A DNA stretch of 64,000 bases from Verrucomicrobiales bacterium (GTDB lineage: Bacteria; Verrucomicrobiota; Verrucomicrobiia; Verrucomicrobiales; DEV007), in the NCBI GenBank assembly GCA_002698785.1, contig PAAG01000059.1:186001-250000 (forward strand). Direction: 5' to 3'. Positions 54,699-64,000 of the stretch are shown piece by piece. The translations under genes and the position numbers were made by a program. The notes under the pieces are model-generated. The model did not search any database. It was not told the DNA's origin and saw nothing but the letters and a program-made list of their open reading frames with translations. Numbering within the stretch: position 1 is the first letter of the stretch; every line of letters starts with the position of its first letter.

Positions 54699-57191
54699 TT
54701 AATTTCTGGTTACAGCCTCGTTCAAATTCAGCATCGCCCTCGCTACTGCTGTCCAGCTGGCAAGTTCGACAGGGTCACAGCCTTCAGGAGCTGAGGAAAG
54801 CCCGACACCGACGAGTTTCTCCGCTTCTTCTGGAAAGGACAGATATTCGTCCCGAGTAATCTGGTAAAGATTGGTCAATGACTGGATCTCTTCTTTGTCC
54901 GGCACACGGGAAAGGGCAAGCTGGAATGCCCGTATGATTCGCGCCTCCGGATCATCATCAGTTTCAGTCAGTAGTCGAGTGGCAAATGATCTGGCCGCTT
55001 CAATAAATGTGGGATCATTGAGCAAAACGAGAGCAGCTGTAGGAGTGTTCGAGCGAGGGCGCTGGGCTGTACATTCTTCCCGACTGGGAGCATCCATGGC
55101 CTTCATCATGGGATGAAGAAACATCCTCTGCCAGTGCACGTAGACTCCCCTTCTCCACTGTTTTTTGTCGTCGTCTTGTTTGTAAGTTCTCGTGGGAAAG
55201 TTGAGGTGGCGGTAGTAGCCAACAGGTTGATATGGTTTCACACTCTCCCCACCAATTTCATCGACTAACAGTCCGCTTACAAAAAGAGCGTTGTCGCGAA
55301 CAAGTTCAGCCGGCAACCGATACCGCCCTTGGCGTGCGAAAAGTTGATTGTACGGATCGCGATCGAGCATCTCTGCATCGGCAACTGATGATTGGCGATA
55401 CGCTCGACTTGTAACGATCAATCGAATCAACGCCTTCATGTCCCAACCGCTTTCGTAGAATTCAACCGCCAGGTTATCCAGTAATTCGGGATGGACGGGC
55501 GGCTCGCCCTGTCCTCCGAAATCATCGAGTGACTTAGAGATTCCCGTCCCAAAAAACAGATACCAGAACCGATTTGCGAATACCCTGGCCGTTAATCCTC
55601 CAACACCTTTTTTCGGATCCGTCAGCCAATTTGCAAGATCGAGCCGATTGGCCCTTCCTTCCTCCTCAATGGTAATCTGCGCCATGAATTCAGGAACAGC
55701 TGGAGAAACTACTTCACCGCTATCGTCCTGCCAATTACCTCGAGGGAGAATGCGCATCTCGCGAGGAGGCTTAGCCACGACGATCATCGTTTCGCGGCCT
55801 TGCTTCTCGATTTCATTCCTCTGGTTCATGAGATCTTCCCATGCCCTCCGTTTGTCATCTGGAATTGCTTTTGCCAACTCCTCTTCAAGCTGAATGAGTT
55901 TCTGCCTCGCCGCTTCCTGTTTCTGTTTTTCCTTTCCCGTTTTGGCCTCGTTCTCGAGTTTCACCTTCTCTGCCTCAAATGCCACCATGCGCTCACGGTC
56001 TTCCTCTCCTAACAGACTCCCCAACTTTCCGTCGATCTCTGCGAGTTTCTCTTCCTGCTCCCCGTCGAAAAAAGTCATTTCAGGTGGCCGATTACAGGGA
56101 AGAGTGTTCCCATTGTATCCCTCGTCATGGATATCGGCGAAAAAAGCACCCATCGAATAGAAATCTTTTATGGAATAGGGATCATACTTGTGGTCGTGGC
56201 ATTGAGCACACCCGACGGTCGCCCCCATCCAAACAGCAGATACATTTCGCACTCGGTCAGCTGCATAGATAGCGTTGTATTCTTTGGCTTGGATCCCTCC
56301 CTCGTGAGAAGTTTGTAAGAGCCGGTTGTATCCCGATGCGACCTTTTGCCACTTCGTGCTCTCTGGCAGAAGATCCCCTGCCAACTGCTCTCGCGTGAAC
56401 TGATCGAATGGCATATTTTGATTCAAAGCGCGAATGACGTAATCTCGGTAGGGCGAGATCCGGTGATCCTGGTCTCCGTGATACCCGACTGTGTCGGCAT
56501 ACCGTACAAGGTCGAGCCAGTAGATCGCAAGACGCTCTCCGAAATGTGGTGATTCCAAAAGGTGACTAACAGTCTCAGCAACAACTTCGTCGAGGTCCCT
56601 TGAGTCTTCGACGAACGCATTCGCTTCCTCAGGAGTCGGCGGAAGACCGGTTAAATCAAAATAAAGCCTCCGAACGAGTGTCACCCGATCCGCGTCGGGA
56701 GCCGGTTCAACATTCTCCTCCTCGAACCGCGCCAATAGGAAGCGGTCGATCCAATTCTCCGACCACTTGTCCCCCGTAATTTGCGGGATGGGATGCTTCT
56801 TTGGAAGTACGTATGCCCAGGGCTCGGCATATTCAGCGCCCTGTTCAATCCAACTCGTAAGCAGTTCTATCTCCTCCGGCTTCAATTCCTTATGCGAATC
56901 TACCGGCGGCATAGGATCCTGAACGTCTATTATTCGAGCCACGAACTCACTTTCTTCGGACGAACCGGGGACAATGGCAGCGTATCCACCGAGGTCGGCC
57001 CGGGCCCCCTCTTCCGTATCGAGACGCAAGTCGGCTTTCCTTTCGTGTGCATCCGGACCATGACAGAAAAAGCACTTATCTGAGAGAATTGGCCGAATAT
57101 CCCGGTTGAAATCGATCTCACCGCTCGCCACAGAATGATTCCAAGTGAGGGAAAGACAGGAAAATAGAATTGCTGTTACACGGTAGCTCAT
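54699..57191 (-). CDS. Planctomycete cytochrome C (PSCyt1)/DUF1549/DUF1553 protein
   Basis: 'IDFNRDIRPILSDKCFFCHGPDAHERKADLRLDTEEGA', 'RLYFDLTGLPPTPEEANAFV', 'RVFANRFWYLFFGTGISKSLDDFG'. Confidence 0.95.
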   Translation of the reverse strand: MSYRVTAILFSCLSLTWNHSVASGEIDFNRDIRPILSDKCFFCHGPDAHERKADLRLDTEEGARADLGGYAAIVPGSSEESEFVARIIDVQDPMPPVDSHKELKPEEIELLTSWIEQGAEYAEPWAYVLPKKHPIPQITGDKWSENWIDRFLLARFEEENVEPAPDADRVTLVRRLYFDLTGLPPTPEEANAFVEDSRDLDEVVAETVSHLLESPHFGERLAIYWLDLVRYADTVGYHGDQDHRISPYRDYVIRALNQNMPFDQFTREQLAGDLLPESTKWQKVASGYNRLLQTSHEGGIQAKEYNAIYAADRVRNVSAVWMGATVGCAQCHDHKYDPYSIKDFYSMGAFFADIHDEGYNGNTLPCNRPPEMTFFDGEQEEKLAEIDGKLGSLLGEEDRERMVAFEAEKVKLENEAKTGKEKQKQEAARQKLIQLEEELAKAIPDDKRRAWEDLMNQRNEIEKQGRETMIVVAKPPREMRILPRGNWQDDSGEVVSPAVPEFMAQITIEEEGRANRLDLANWLTDPKKGVGGLTARVFANRFWYLFFGTGISKSLDDFGGQGEPPVHPELLDNLAVEFYESGWDMKALIRLIVTSRAYRQSSVADAEMLDRDPYNQLFARQGRYRLPAELVRDNALFVSGLLVDEIGGESVKPYQPVGYYRHLNFPTRTYKQDDDKKQWRRGVYVHWQRMFLHPMMKAMDAPSREECTAQRPRSNTPTAALVLLNDPTFIEAARSFATRLLTETDDDPEARIIRAFQLALSRVPDKEEIQSLTNLYQITRDEYLSFPEEAEKLVGVGLSSAPEGCDPVELASWTAVARAMLNLNEAVTRN

Positions 57192-57357
57192 CGGTAGCGC
57201 TCATTATGTTACGACGTTTCTGATCCCACAAAAAGGGCGCGTCGACGTGAAGTTTTGATGCGTAAGATCTACTGACGAGGGTCCCGCAGACATGAGGGAA
57301 TCAGGTCTCTTGACAAAATCTGACCGCTACCGGAGTGGTAACCTAGTGAATAGATCG

Positions 57358-57711
57358 ATGAAAAGTGTTCTGGCTGTATACGTAGGAGTTTATCTCCTGC
57401 TGCCAGGATGTTTGTGCCAAGTGCTATCGGCATTCGGTGTATCGACGCACTCTCATTACACTCCCGAACAGAACGAATGGCACAGCGACATCACTGTGAT
57501 TTCCTGCCATTGTTCCGATTTCTGCCAGAAGGCGGCTGATCTACAAAACAGTCGCACTCAGACAGAGCTCGTCCCGGAGATTGCATGGACATTCGTAGAA
57601 TTACCAGTCGCCAGGGAACGTTCTAAGTCATCCGTTCTGGCAACGGACCGGGGCCCACCAGGCTTCATTCCATTCACAGCTCCTCGCTTCACGGGTTCTT
57701 TTCGGATCTGA
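57358..57711 (+). CDS. Small cysteine-containing secreted/lipoprotein-like protein preceding metal efflux operon
   Basis: Likely start 57358 'MKSVLAVYVGVYLLLPGCLCQVLSAFGV', followed by 'ISCHCSDFCQKAADL'; the supplied ORF begins at 57292. Confidence 0.55.
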   Translation: MKSVLAVYVGVYLLLPGCLCQVLSAFGVSTHSHYTPEQNEWHSDITVISCHCSDFCQKAADLQNSRTQTELVPEIAWTFVELPVARERSKSSVLATDRGPPGFIPFTAPRFTGSFRI

Positions 57712-57894
57712 TCCTTCACTCATCCACCCTCGGATGAGCTGTGCGCAATTCTGCGCACATGAAGGCGAATTTCTATTTCGCACATAAGCCGATTCACTCG
57801 GTCTGTCCCTTCCTCATCCGCTTTCAGATTTACATCGGCGGACCGTTGTCACCGCCTCACAAAGGACACGAAATAAACTTTTTACCAGAATCAT

Positions 57895-59130
57895 ATGAAG
57901 CCCAACGCTTTTGCATTGATAGCAATTTGCTCAACTTTTCTACAATCGGACGCATGGAGCGATCCTCTATCGCTCTCAGACGCAGTCAGTCGTGCTTTGG
58001 AGAAAAGTCCGGCACTAGCCCCATACAGCGCAGAACTCCGAATCGCTGATGCAAAACTTGTAACCGCACTCGCACGCCCGAATCCAGAACTGGAAGTCGA
58101 AGCCGAGGACATTCTCGGTTCGGGAGAATATCGCGAATTCGAAAGTGCCGTGTACAACGTCGGAATCAGCCAACTGATCGAACTGGCTGGAAAAAGGAAA
58201 CAGCGCGCAGAAATCGCCCGAGCTGGTCAAGAAGCGGAAGCACATAGATACGAGGCTGCACGCCGAGAGATCATCGCCGAAACAGCCAATCGATACATTG
58301 AGACTTTGGCGGCACAGGCAATCGAAGAAAACGCCGTACACGACCTTCGCATCGCTGACGAAATTGTGAAGAAGCTCGAACTTCTTCGCGAAGGAGGACG
58401 AGGATCAGAAATCGAGATCGGCCAGGCCGAGCTGGGAAAGAACGAGGCAACCCTTGTTCTTGAATCCGCACGGAGAGAGTCAACGATTGCTCGAACTCGA
58501 CTAGCCGCCACATGGGCAGATACCGAGCCAGACTTTTCGAGCGTGACGGGTTCACTTCAACCTCCTTCGCAACCCAGCCATTCGTTGGAGGAATTAAAAT
58601 CTGAGACGTGCGACCACCCGGCTCTCCTTCTTGCCTCTTCTCAAGTTGACGTTTCCAAAGAAGAGCTAACCCTCCAGGAGAAAGAGAAAACCCCAGACCT
58701 TACCCTCGGCCTCGGTTACCGGAGGGACTCAGCGATCGACGATAACGCTGTAGTGCTAGGATTCTCCCTACCGCTTCCTCTCTTCAACAAAAACGAGGGA
58801 GGGATAGCAGAAGCTTCCGCAAACATCGAAAAGTCGCGCGCACTTGAGAACCAAACTCGGTCTACCCTGGAGCTTGCTGTAGCAGAAGCACACGCACGAC
58901 TTCGTTCCGCGACAAAGGAGTATGACCTGATCTCCCACAAAATGCTGCCGGCCGCTCAAAAACAACATCAGACCCTGGCCGAGGGGATCGAGCTCGGCCG
59001 AGTCAAATACCTCGACCTCCTCGAAGCACGCCGCGCACTAAACGCGGTCAGAAAGCAACAAATTGACTCTTTAATCCGATATCACTCCGCCCGAGTCCAG
59101 ATCGAATCCCTGTGCGGAACCGAGCCCTAA
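57895..59130 (+). CDS. TolC/CusC/CzcC-family outer membrane efflux protein
   Basis: 'LSLSDAVSRALEKSPALAPYSAELRIADAKLVTALARPNPELEVEAEDI' and coiled-coil 'VGISQLIELAGKRKQRAEIARAGQEAEAHRYEAARREII'. Confidence 0.92.
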   Translation: MKPNAFALIAICSTFLQSDAWSDPLSLSDAVSRALEKSPALAPYSAELRIADAKLVTALARPNPELEVEAEDILGSGEYREFESAVYNVGISQLIELAGKRKQRAEIARAGQEAEAHRYEAARREIIAETANRYIETLAAQAIEENAVHDLRIADEIVKKLELLREGGRGSEIEIGQAELGKNEATLVLESARRESTIARTRLAATWADTEPDFSSVTGSLQPPSQPSHSLEELKSETCDHPALLLASSQVDVSKEELTLQEKEKTPDLTLGLGYRRDSAIDDNAVVLGFSLPLPLFNKNEGGIAEASANIEKSRALENQTRSTLELAVAEAHARLRSATKEYDLISHKMLPAAQKQHQTLAEGIELGRVKYLDLLEARRALNAVRKQQIDSLIRYHSARVQIESLCGTEP

Positions 59131-59161
59131 CACTTCTCCTATCACTAATTCTAAAACCGTC

Positions 59162-60289
59162 ATGAAATACGCATTTCCACTTTTGACGTTGCTGTTCATT
59201 GGACTGTCAAGCTCCTCCCATGCCGAAGAGCCAACCAGTTTTCAGCTCACACCAGAACAGATCTCAAATCTCGAACTAACCTACGACAAAGTAAAAGCGA
59301 GAGTTCTTCATCATCCCGTCACCGGGGTTGGGGTAATCCATCTGAACGAGAATCGTGTCTTTGACATCGCTCCGCGTATTTCCGGATTTGTCACCGAAGA
59401 TTTCGTCGCAATTGGAGATGAAGTTCAGGCTGGCGATAAACTTTTCCGACTCCAAAGCGCAGAACTCTCTGAGATGGTGAGCGCTTACGTTAAAGCCGAG
59501 CAGGAAATGAACTTCGCTACCGCAGCAGCTGTCCAGGAAGAAAGGCTGGCTGACAAAGGGTTGAGCTCGAAAGAACAGGTGAAACTGAAGCAACTTGAGT
59601 CCCAACAGGCGATTGCGGCACATGCCCGAGCACTGCAACCGCTGAAGCTGCTCAATTTCACCGAAGCAACCGTCCACCAATACCTCGCCAATGTCGAAGG
59701 TTCGGACTACACCTCATACACTGTAGCTTCCCTGGGAGATGGCGAGGTGATCGAGAAGTCAATCCGTCTCGGTGCCGTCGTCGATCCCAATGCCACACTC
59801 CTAACAGTTGCAGATCTCTCAGAACTATGGGTCGATTTCAGCGTATCATTGCGCGACGCCGATCTCGTCTCCATCGATGGCAAAGTAGAAGTAACGTCGA
59901 GTGTCTGTGCAAAAGTAAGCACCGCTACAGTTGTTTATGTGGCCCCTTTGGCGGACGAGGAAAACCGGATGGTAAAAATTCGTGCTGTTCTACCAAACAA
60001 AGATCACGAATGGCGTCCCGGAACTCCGGTTAAGATTGAGACCAAGTCATCTTTGGATGAAGAGCGATCTGTCTTGTCCGTGCCATCCTCCTCAATACTC
60101 GATACGGCAGACGGAAAGGCTGTGTTTCGGACAGATGGAAATGGGTCTTTCGCCCTGACTCCTGTCACCATTCTTTCCAACGATGGAACCGTTGCCGAGA
60201 TCGGTTCGGGCGTGACGGACGGTGACACCGTCGTCAATAACAACGCCGCTCAATTGAAGGGTCATCTTGAGATGACCGCCAGCGAATAG
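59162..60289 (+). CDS. CusB/CzcB-family RND periplasmic adaptor
   Basis: 'RVFDIAPRISGFVTEDFVAIGDEVQAGDKLFRLQSAELSEMVSAYVKAEQE', 'GAVVDPNATLLTVADLSELWVDFSV'. Confidence 0.92.
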   Translation: MKYAFPLLTLLFIGLSSSSHAEEPTSFQLTPEQISNLELTYDKVKARVLHHPVTGVGVIHLNENRVFDIAPRISGFVTEDFVAIGDEVQAGDKLFRLQSAELSEMVSAYVKAEQEMNFATAAAVQEERLADKGLSSKEQVKLKQLESQQAIAAHARALQPLKLLNFTEATVHQYLANVEGSDYTSYTVASLGDGEVIEKSIRLGAVVDPNATLLTVADLSELWVDFSVSLRDADLVSIDGKVEVTSSVCAKVSTATVVYVAPLADEENRMVKIRAVLPNKDHEWRPGTPVKIETKSSLDEERSVLSVPSSSILDTADGKAVFRTDGNGSFALTPVTILSNDGTVAEIGSGVTDGDTVVNNNAAQLKGHLEMTASE

Positions 60290-60303
60290 GAAGGCCCCCT
60301 ACC

Positions 60304-63300
60304 ATGTTGAACAAACTCATCCAGTTCGCACTGGAACAAAGGTTCCTTTTCATCGTTCTCACCCTGGTCCTGATTGGCGCCGGCTTCCAATCGTTTCGGA
60401 ACCTCCCGATCGATGCGTTTCCCGACATTTCGAACACACAGGTTCAGGTAATCGTTAACGCTCCCGGAATGACTCCGGAGGAGGTCGAACAGCGAGTGAC
60501 TTACCCACTGGAAACCGAAGTCCGAGGTATCTCAAGACAGACCATTCTCAGGTCCACTACGAAATACGCTCTTTCGGTCATAACGATCGATTTCGAAGAT
60601 GGAACGGACATGTACTGGGCACGCCAACAGGTTTCCGAACGAATCACACAAGTTCTATCAGGTTTACCAGAAGGCGTCGAGGGAGGGCTCGCGCCCATTA
60701 CGGTTCCACTATCCGATGTCTACATGTTCCTTGTTGAAGGCGAAGACTACACTAACATGGAACTTCGCGAGGTTCTCGACTGGATCATTCGCCCTCGCCT
60801 TTTGTCAGTCGATGGAGTGGCTGATGTGAATGCACTTGGCGGTGAGGTTAGAACGTTCCACGTCGAGACAGATCCAGATAAACTTCGAGCGTTTGGACTT
60901 ACCATTCACGATGTCTCCGTGGCCTTAAGTAAAAACAACAGGAATGCCGGAGGAGATCGTTTCGTGAGGAACGACGAAGTGCTTCTGATTAATACGGAGG
61001 GGCAATTGAAGACAATTGACGATATCCGAGCAACTCCAGTCGCAACGCGGAACGGACAAGCCGTGCTGGTGGAAGATCTTGCCTCCGTACAGGTCGGCTC
61101 CTTGACTCGATACGGTGGGGTTACCGCACACGGAAAAGGCGAAGTCGTGGAAGGTCTCGTGCTGAACCGTCGTGGAGCGAACGGGAGGAAAACTGTCGAA
61201 GCTGTCAAAGCCGCGTTGGAAGAAATAAAGCCGGCGCTACCCGAAGGTGTCGAGATAACACCTTTCTACGACCGCTCCCTGCTCATCACAACAGCGGTCG
61301 ATACCGTGCGGAATGCTCTCCTCCAGGCGGTCGTTCTCGTTCTGGTCGTGCTTCTTCTTTTCCTCGGAGATGTGCGGAGTGCAATCACTGTTGGAATTAT
61401 CTTACCGCTCACAGTTCTCGGTACTTTTGTAGTCATGCTGAAAATCGGCTTAACAGCCAATCTCATGTCGCTAGGGGGAATCGCCATCGCGGTGGGTATC
61501 CTTGTCGATTCAGCTGTTGTGATGGTCGAGAACATCCAAAGTTCTCTTCAAAACGCAGACCGCAAGCATCGAGCCAAAGCGCTGTCAGCGGCAGCGAAGG
61601 AAGTAGGCCTCCCCATTCTGTCCGGCGTGATTATTATCGTAGTCTCACTGGCTCCGATTCTGAGCCTAACGGGAATCGAAGGAAAACTCTTCCGCCCCCT
61701 CGCGATGACGATTGCCATCTCCCTATTTGTGAGCCTTATCCTCTCTTTGACGGTTATACCTGTGGTCAGCAGTATCCTGATGAAAGAAGGCGGAGGTAAA
61801 GACAACTTCGTTATTCGGGGGATAAAAGCCATCTATCGTCCCTCCCTCGGTTGGATATTGAAACACACCCGCCCGGTAATCATCACGGCGATTTGCCTCT
61901 TGGTCGTGAGCATATTTCTGGCAATGAAGGTCGGCAAAGAGTTCCTCCCTTTTCTTGATGAGGGAACTCTCGTAGTTCAGTTTGAAAAGCTACCGACTAT
62001 CTCGCTTGAGAAATCGCTGAAAATCGACAATAAAATCGAGGCGGAGCTATTGAAAATCCCTGAGCTCACAGGAGCCGTTTCTCGAGTTGGTTCCGACGAA
62101 CTCAGGCTCGACCCAATGGGTCTAAATGAGAGCGATGTATTCTTCACCACCAAACCCCGCAAAGAGTGGACGGTCGGGTCAATGGAAGAACTGCATGGGA
62201 AAATTCGTAAAGTGCTGGATCAGTTTCCCGGCGTTGCCTACGGCTTTACCCAGCCAATTGATATGCGCGTTTCTGAAATGATCTCTGGTGTCAGTTCAGC
62301 TGTCGCAGTCAAACTCTCTGGTGACGATCTGGATGTTCTTGAAGAAAAAGCGAAGGAAATCGAGACAGTCCTAAATTCCATTGACGGTGCAGTTGACGTC
62401 CAGCGAAGCCCTCTCGGCGGGCAGCTCTATCTAAAACTCAAGATTAAGCAAAGAGAGCTCGGACGTGTAGGAATCAGTGTCGAAGAAATCAATGACCTTA
62501 TCTCAGAAGCAATCGCCGGAGAGACGGTTACCGAGGTAATTGAAGGAAACCGGCGAATACCTGTAGTTGTCCGCTACCCGGAAGACATCCGAAACGCATC
62601 TGACAAATTGAAACGTGTCCAGGTAATGGGGCCGAACGGTCAGCCCATCTTTTTATCTGAGTTGGCCGAGTTTGTGGAAGTCGATGGCCCGAACTCGATT
62701 GATCGTGAAGACGGGAAACGTATCGTGGTTCTCGAATCAAATGTCGAAGGTCGCGATGTGGTGGGATTTGTAGAGGAAATCGAACAGGCTCTCCGCGAAA
62801 GAGTAGAACTTCCACCGGGCTACTTTCTGGATTTCGCAGGTCAGTTCGAGAATCAGGCTCGAGCTTCAAAACGCCTCGCGATTGTCGTCCCCTTTTCGCT
62901 TCTAGTGATCTTCATGATCCTGCTCAGCACCTTCGGCACAGCCCGCCAGGCCATCTTGATCCTGGCAAACATACCGTTCGCTTTGATTGGCGGAATCATC
63001 GCCCTTTTCTTTTCTCCGTTTTACCTGAGCGTTCCGGCATCCGTGGGGTTTATCGCACTCCTGGGTCTTGCGATCATGAACGGCGTTGTGCTGGTAACTT
63101 TCTTCAACCAGCTTAGGGAAGAAGGTTCATCGATAGACGAAGCGGTGACCGAAGGAGCAGAGCGCCGCGTTCGCCCGGTCATGATGACAGCTATTCTCAC
63201 AGTACTCGGTCTAGTTCCGTTACTCCTGGCAAGCGGACCGGGTTCGGAGATCCAGAAACCGCTCGCCGTGGTTGTCGTAGGGGGAACAATCTCCTCGACC

Positions 63301-63366
63301 ATCCTGACACTTCTCCTTCTCCCTGCAATGTATCGAATGTTTGAGAAGAGGACGGAACTGAAATAG
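60304..63366 (+). CDS. CusA/CzcA-family heavy-metal efflux RND transporter
   Basis: 'MLNKLIQFALEQRFLFIVLTLVLIGAGFQSFRNLPIDAFPDISNTQVQVIVNAPGMTPEEVEQRVTYPLE', 'SLGGIAIAVGILVDSAVVMVEN', 'FTQPIDMRVSEMISGV'. Confidence 0.96.
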   Translation: MLNKLIQFALEQRFLFIVLTLVLIGAGFQSFRNLPIDAFPDISNTQVQVIVNAPGMTPEEVEQRVTYPLETEVRGISRQTILRSTTKYALSVITIDFEDGTDMYWARQQVSERITQVLSGLPEGVEGGLAPITVPLSDVYMFLVEGEDYTNMELREVLDWIIRPRLLSVDGVADVNALGGEVRTFHVETDPDKLRAFGLTIHDVSVALSKNNRNAGGDRFVRNDEVLLINTEGQLKTIDDIRATPVATRNGQAVLVEDLASVQVGSLTRYGGVTAHGKGEVVEGLVLNRRGANGRKTVEAVKAALEEIKPALPEGVEITPFYDRSLLITTAVDTVRNALLQAVVLVLVVLLLFLGDVRSAITVGIILPLTVLGTFVVMLKIGLTANLMSLGGIAIAVGILVDSAVVMVENIQSSLQNADRKHRAKALSAAAKEVGLPILSGVIIIVVSLAPILSLTGIEGKLFRPLAMTIAISLFVSLILSLTVIPVVSSILMKEGGGKDNFVIRGIKAIYRPSLGWILKHTRPVIITAICLLVVSIFLAMKVGKEFLPFLDEGTLVVQFEKLPTISLEKSLKIDNKIEAELLKIPELTGAVSRVGSDELRLDPMGLNESDVFFTTKPRKEWTVGSMEELHGKIRKVLDQFPGVAYGFTQPIDMRVSEMISGVSSAVAVKLSGDDLDVLEEKAKEIETVLNSIDGAVDVQRSPLGGQLYLKLKIKQRELGRVGISVEEINDLISEAIAGETVTEVIEGNRRIPVVVRYPEDIRNASDKLKRVQVMGPNGQPIFLSELAEFVEVDGPNSIDREDGKRIVVLESNVEGRDVVGFVEEIEQALRERVELPPGYFLDFAGQFENQARASKRLAIVVPFSLLVIFMILLSTFGTARQAILILANIPFALIGGIIALFFSPFYLSVPASVGFIALLGLAIMNGVVLVTFFNQLREEGSSIDEAVTEGAERRVRPVMMTAILTVLGLVPLLLASGPGSEIQKPLAVVVVGGTISSTILTLLLLPAMYRMFEKRTELK

Positions 63367-63376
63367 GCTCAGCGGA

Positions 63377-63420
63377 ATAGGGTATGGAGGGACGTCGCCT
63401 CCTACTCTATTTCTTTTTTC
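63377..63420 (+). terminator. Intrinsic terminator downstream of the RND operon
   Basis: ATAGGGTATGGAGG ... CCTCCTACTCTAT imperfect stem followed by TTCTTTTTT; overlaps the convergent sulfatase stop. Confidence 0.65.
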
Positions 63421-64000
63421 CCTTACCTTTCGCTTTCGGTTTTCTAACGACTCCTTGCCTTTCTGCAATTGGAGCGATTGGCGCTCCGTATTCAGAGATG
63501 TATTCGTCAGTTCTTTCACGCATTTGTTGGAGCACCTCTTCATGCTCGGAACTTTGTGCGAGGTTTTTGAGTTGATCTGGGTCGCTCTGAAGATCAAACA
63601 GAAACTCGAAATCATCCTGATCATAATATCGTGCGTAGGTGTAGCGTTTCCCTCTCACGCCTTCCCAACTGATCAGCGGAGCCAGAGGAGCATGTTCGCA
63701 GAGGAAGTCCTCACGCCATTTGATATCGGATCTGTCTTCTAAGACTGGAACGAGCGAGTGCCCGTCATAGTGCTCAGGCACCTCTGCTTTTGCCCACTCA
63801 AGGAATGTTGCAGGGAGATCGACATTCACTGCAAAACGCTCTTCTTTTCTGCCTCGCTTTCCTTTCTCCAAACGAGGGTCGTAGATGACTAGAGGCACTC
63901 GAAGCGACTCCTCGTAGTGAGACCATTTTCCCGCAAACCCACGATCTCCCATGTAGTATCCGTTATCGGCGGTGTAGACTATAATGGTATTCTTTGCTAG
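63407..64000 (-). CDS. Sulfatase, C-terminal part; N-terminus beyond window
   Basis: Reading frame continues to the window edge: 'LAKNTIIVYTADNGYYMGDRGFAGKWSHYEESLRVPLVIYDPRLEKGKRG', typical sulfatase; the ORF track starts internally at 63952. Confidence 0.92.
   Translation of the reverse strand, partial: LAKNTIIVYTADNGYYMGDRGFAGKWSHYEESLRVPLVIYDPRLEKGKRGRKEERFAVNVDLPATFLEWAKAEVPEHYDGHSLVPVLEDRSDIKWREDFLCEHAPLAPLISWEGVRGKRYTYARYYDQDDFEFLFDLQSDPDQLKNLAQSSEHEEVLQQMRERTDEYISEYGAPIAPIAERQGVVRKPKAKGKGKKK

Noticed and set aside
57895-63366. Assigning specific gene names cusCBA or czcCBA
   Set aside because: Family is clear but motifs are mixed, so metal specificity and gene symbols cannot be justified.
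1-64000. Search for defence systems, integrases, transposases, prophage, retrons and tRNA genes
   Set aside because: No recognisable motifs found by reading the ORFs and intergenic regions; small non-coding RNAs cannot be excluded without covariance-model searches.

Overview
The 64 kb window looks like a chromosomal segment from the PVC superphylum, most likely Verrucomicrobia. The lineage call rests on the DUF1080, DUF1501/PSCyt1, DUF1552/DUF1592, PVC heme-binding and sulfatase genes. I found no tRNA, rRNA, CRISPR array, transposase or phage module. The standout feature is a 12.5 kb minus-strand gene (11763..24308, 4181 aa). It encodes a signal peptide, a filamentous-haemagglutinin/TPS-type N-terminal domain, and about 60 degenerate copies of the motif [YF][AV]x[IL]G[HN]GG. 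The array shows higher-order duplications, four copies of an inserted 'GTVDYTTGEI'-type module, and two bracketing 'GWDG' modules. No TpsB/FhaC partner, autotransporter barrel or sorting signal is visible. The gene is divergent from a FecR-like gene that has no adjacent sigma factor, and the intergenic region between them contains inverted repeats. Other content includes a two-component system, a metacaspase-like protein, CynX-type MFS, a GH99-like/esterase fusion, rsgA-engB, tspO, an imelysin + di-heme oxidoreductase pair, and a CusCBA/CzcCBA-type metal efflux operon. Both window edges carry truncated genes: an amidohydrolase on the left and a sulfatase on the right. All family calls come from reading motifs by eye; no searches were run.
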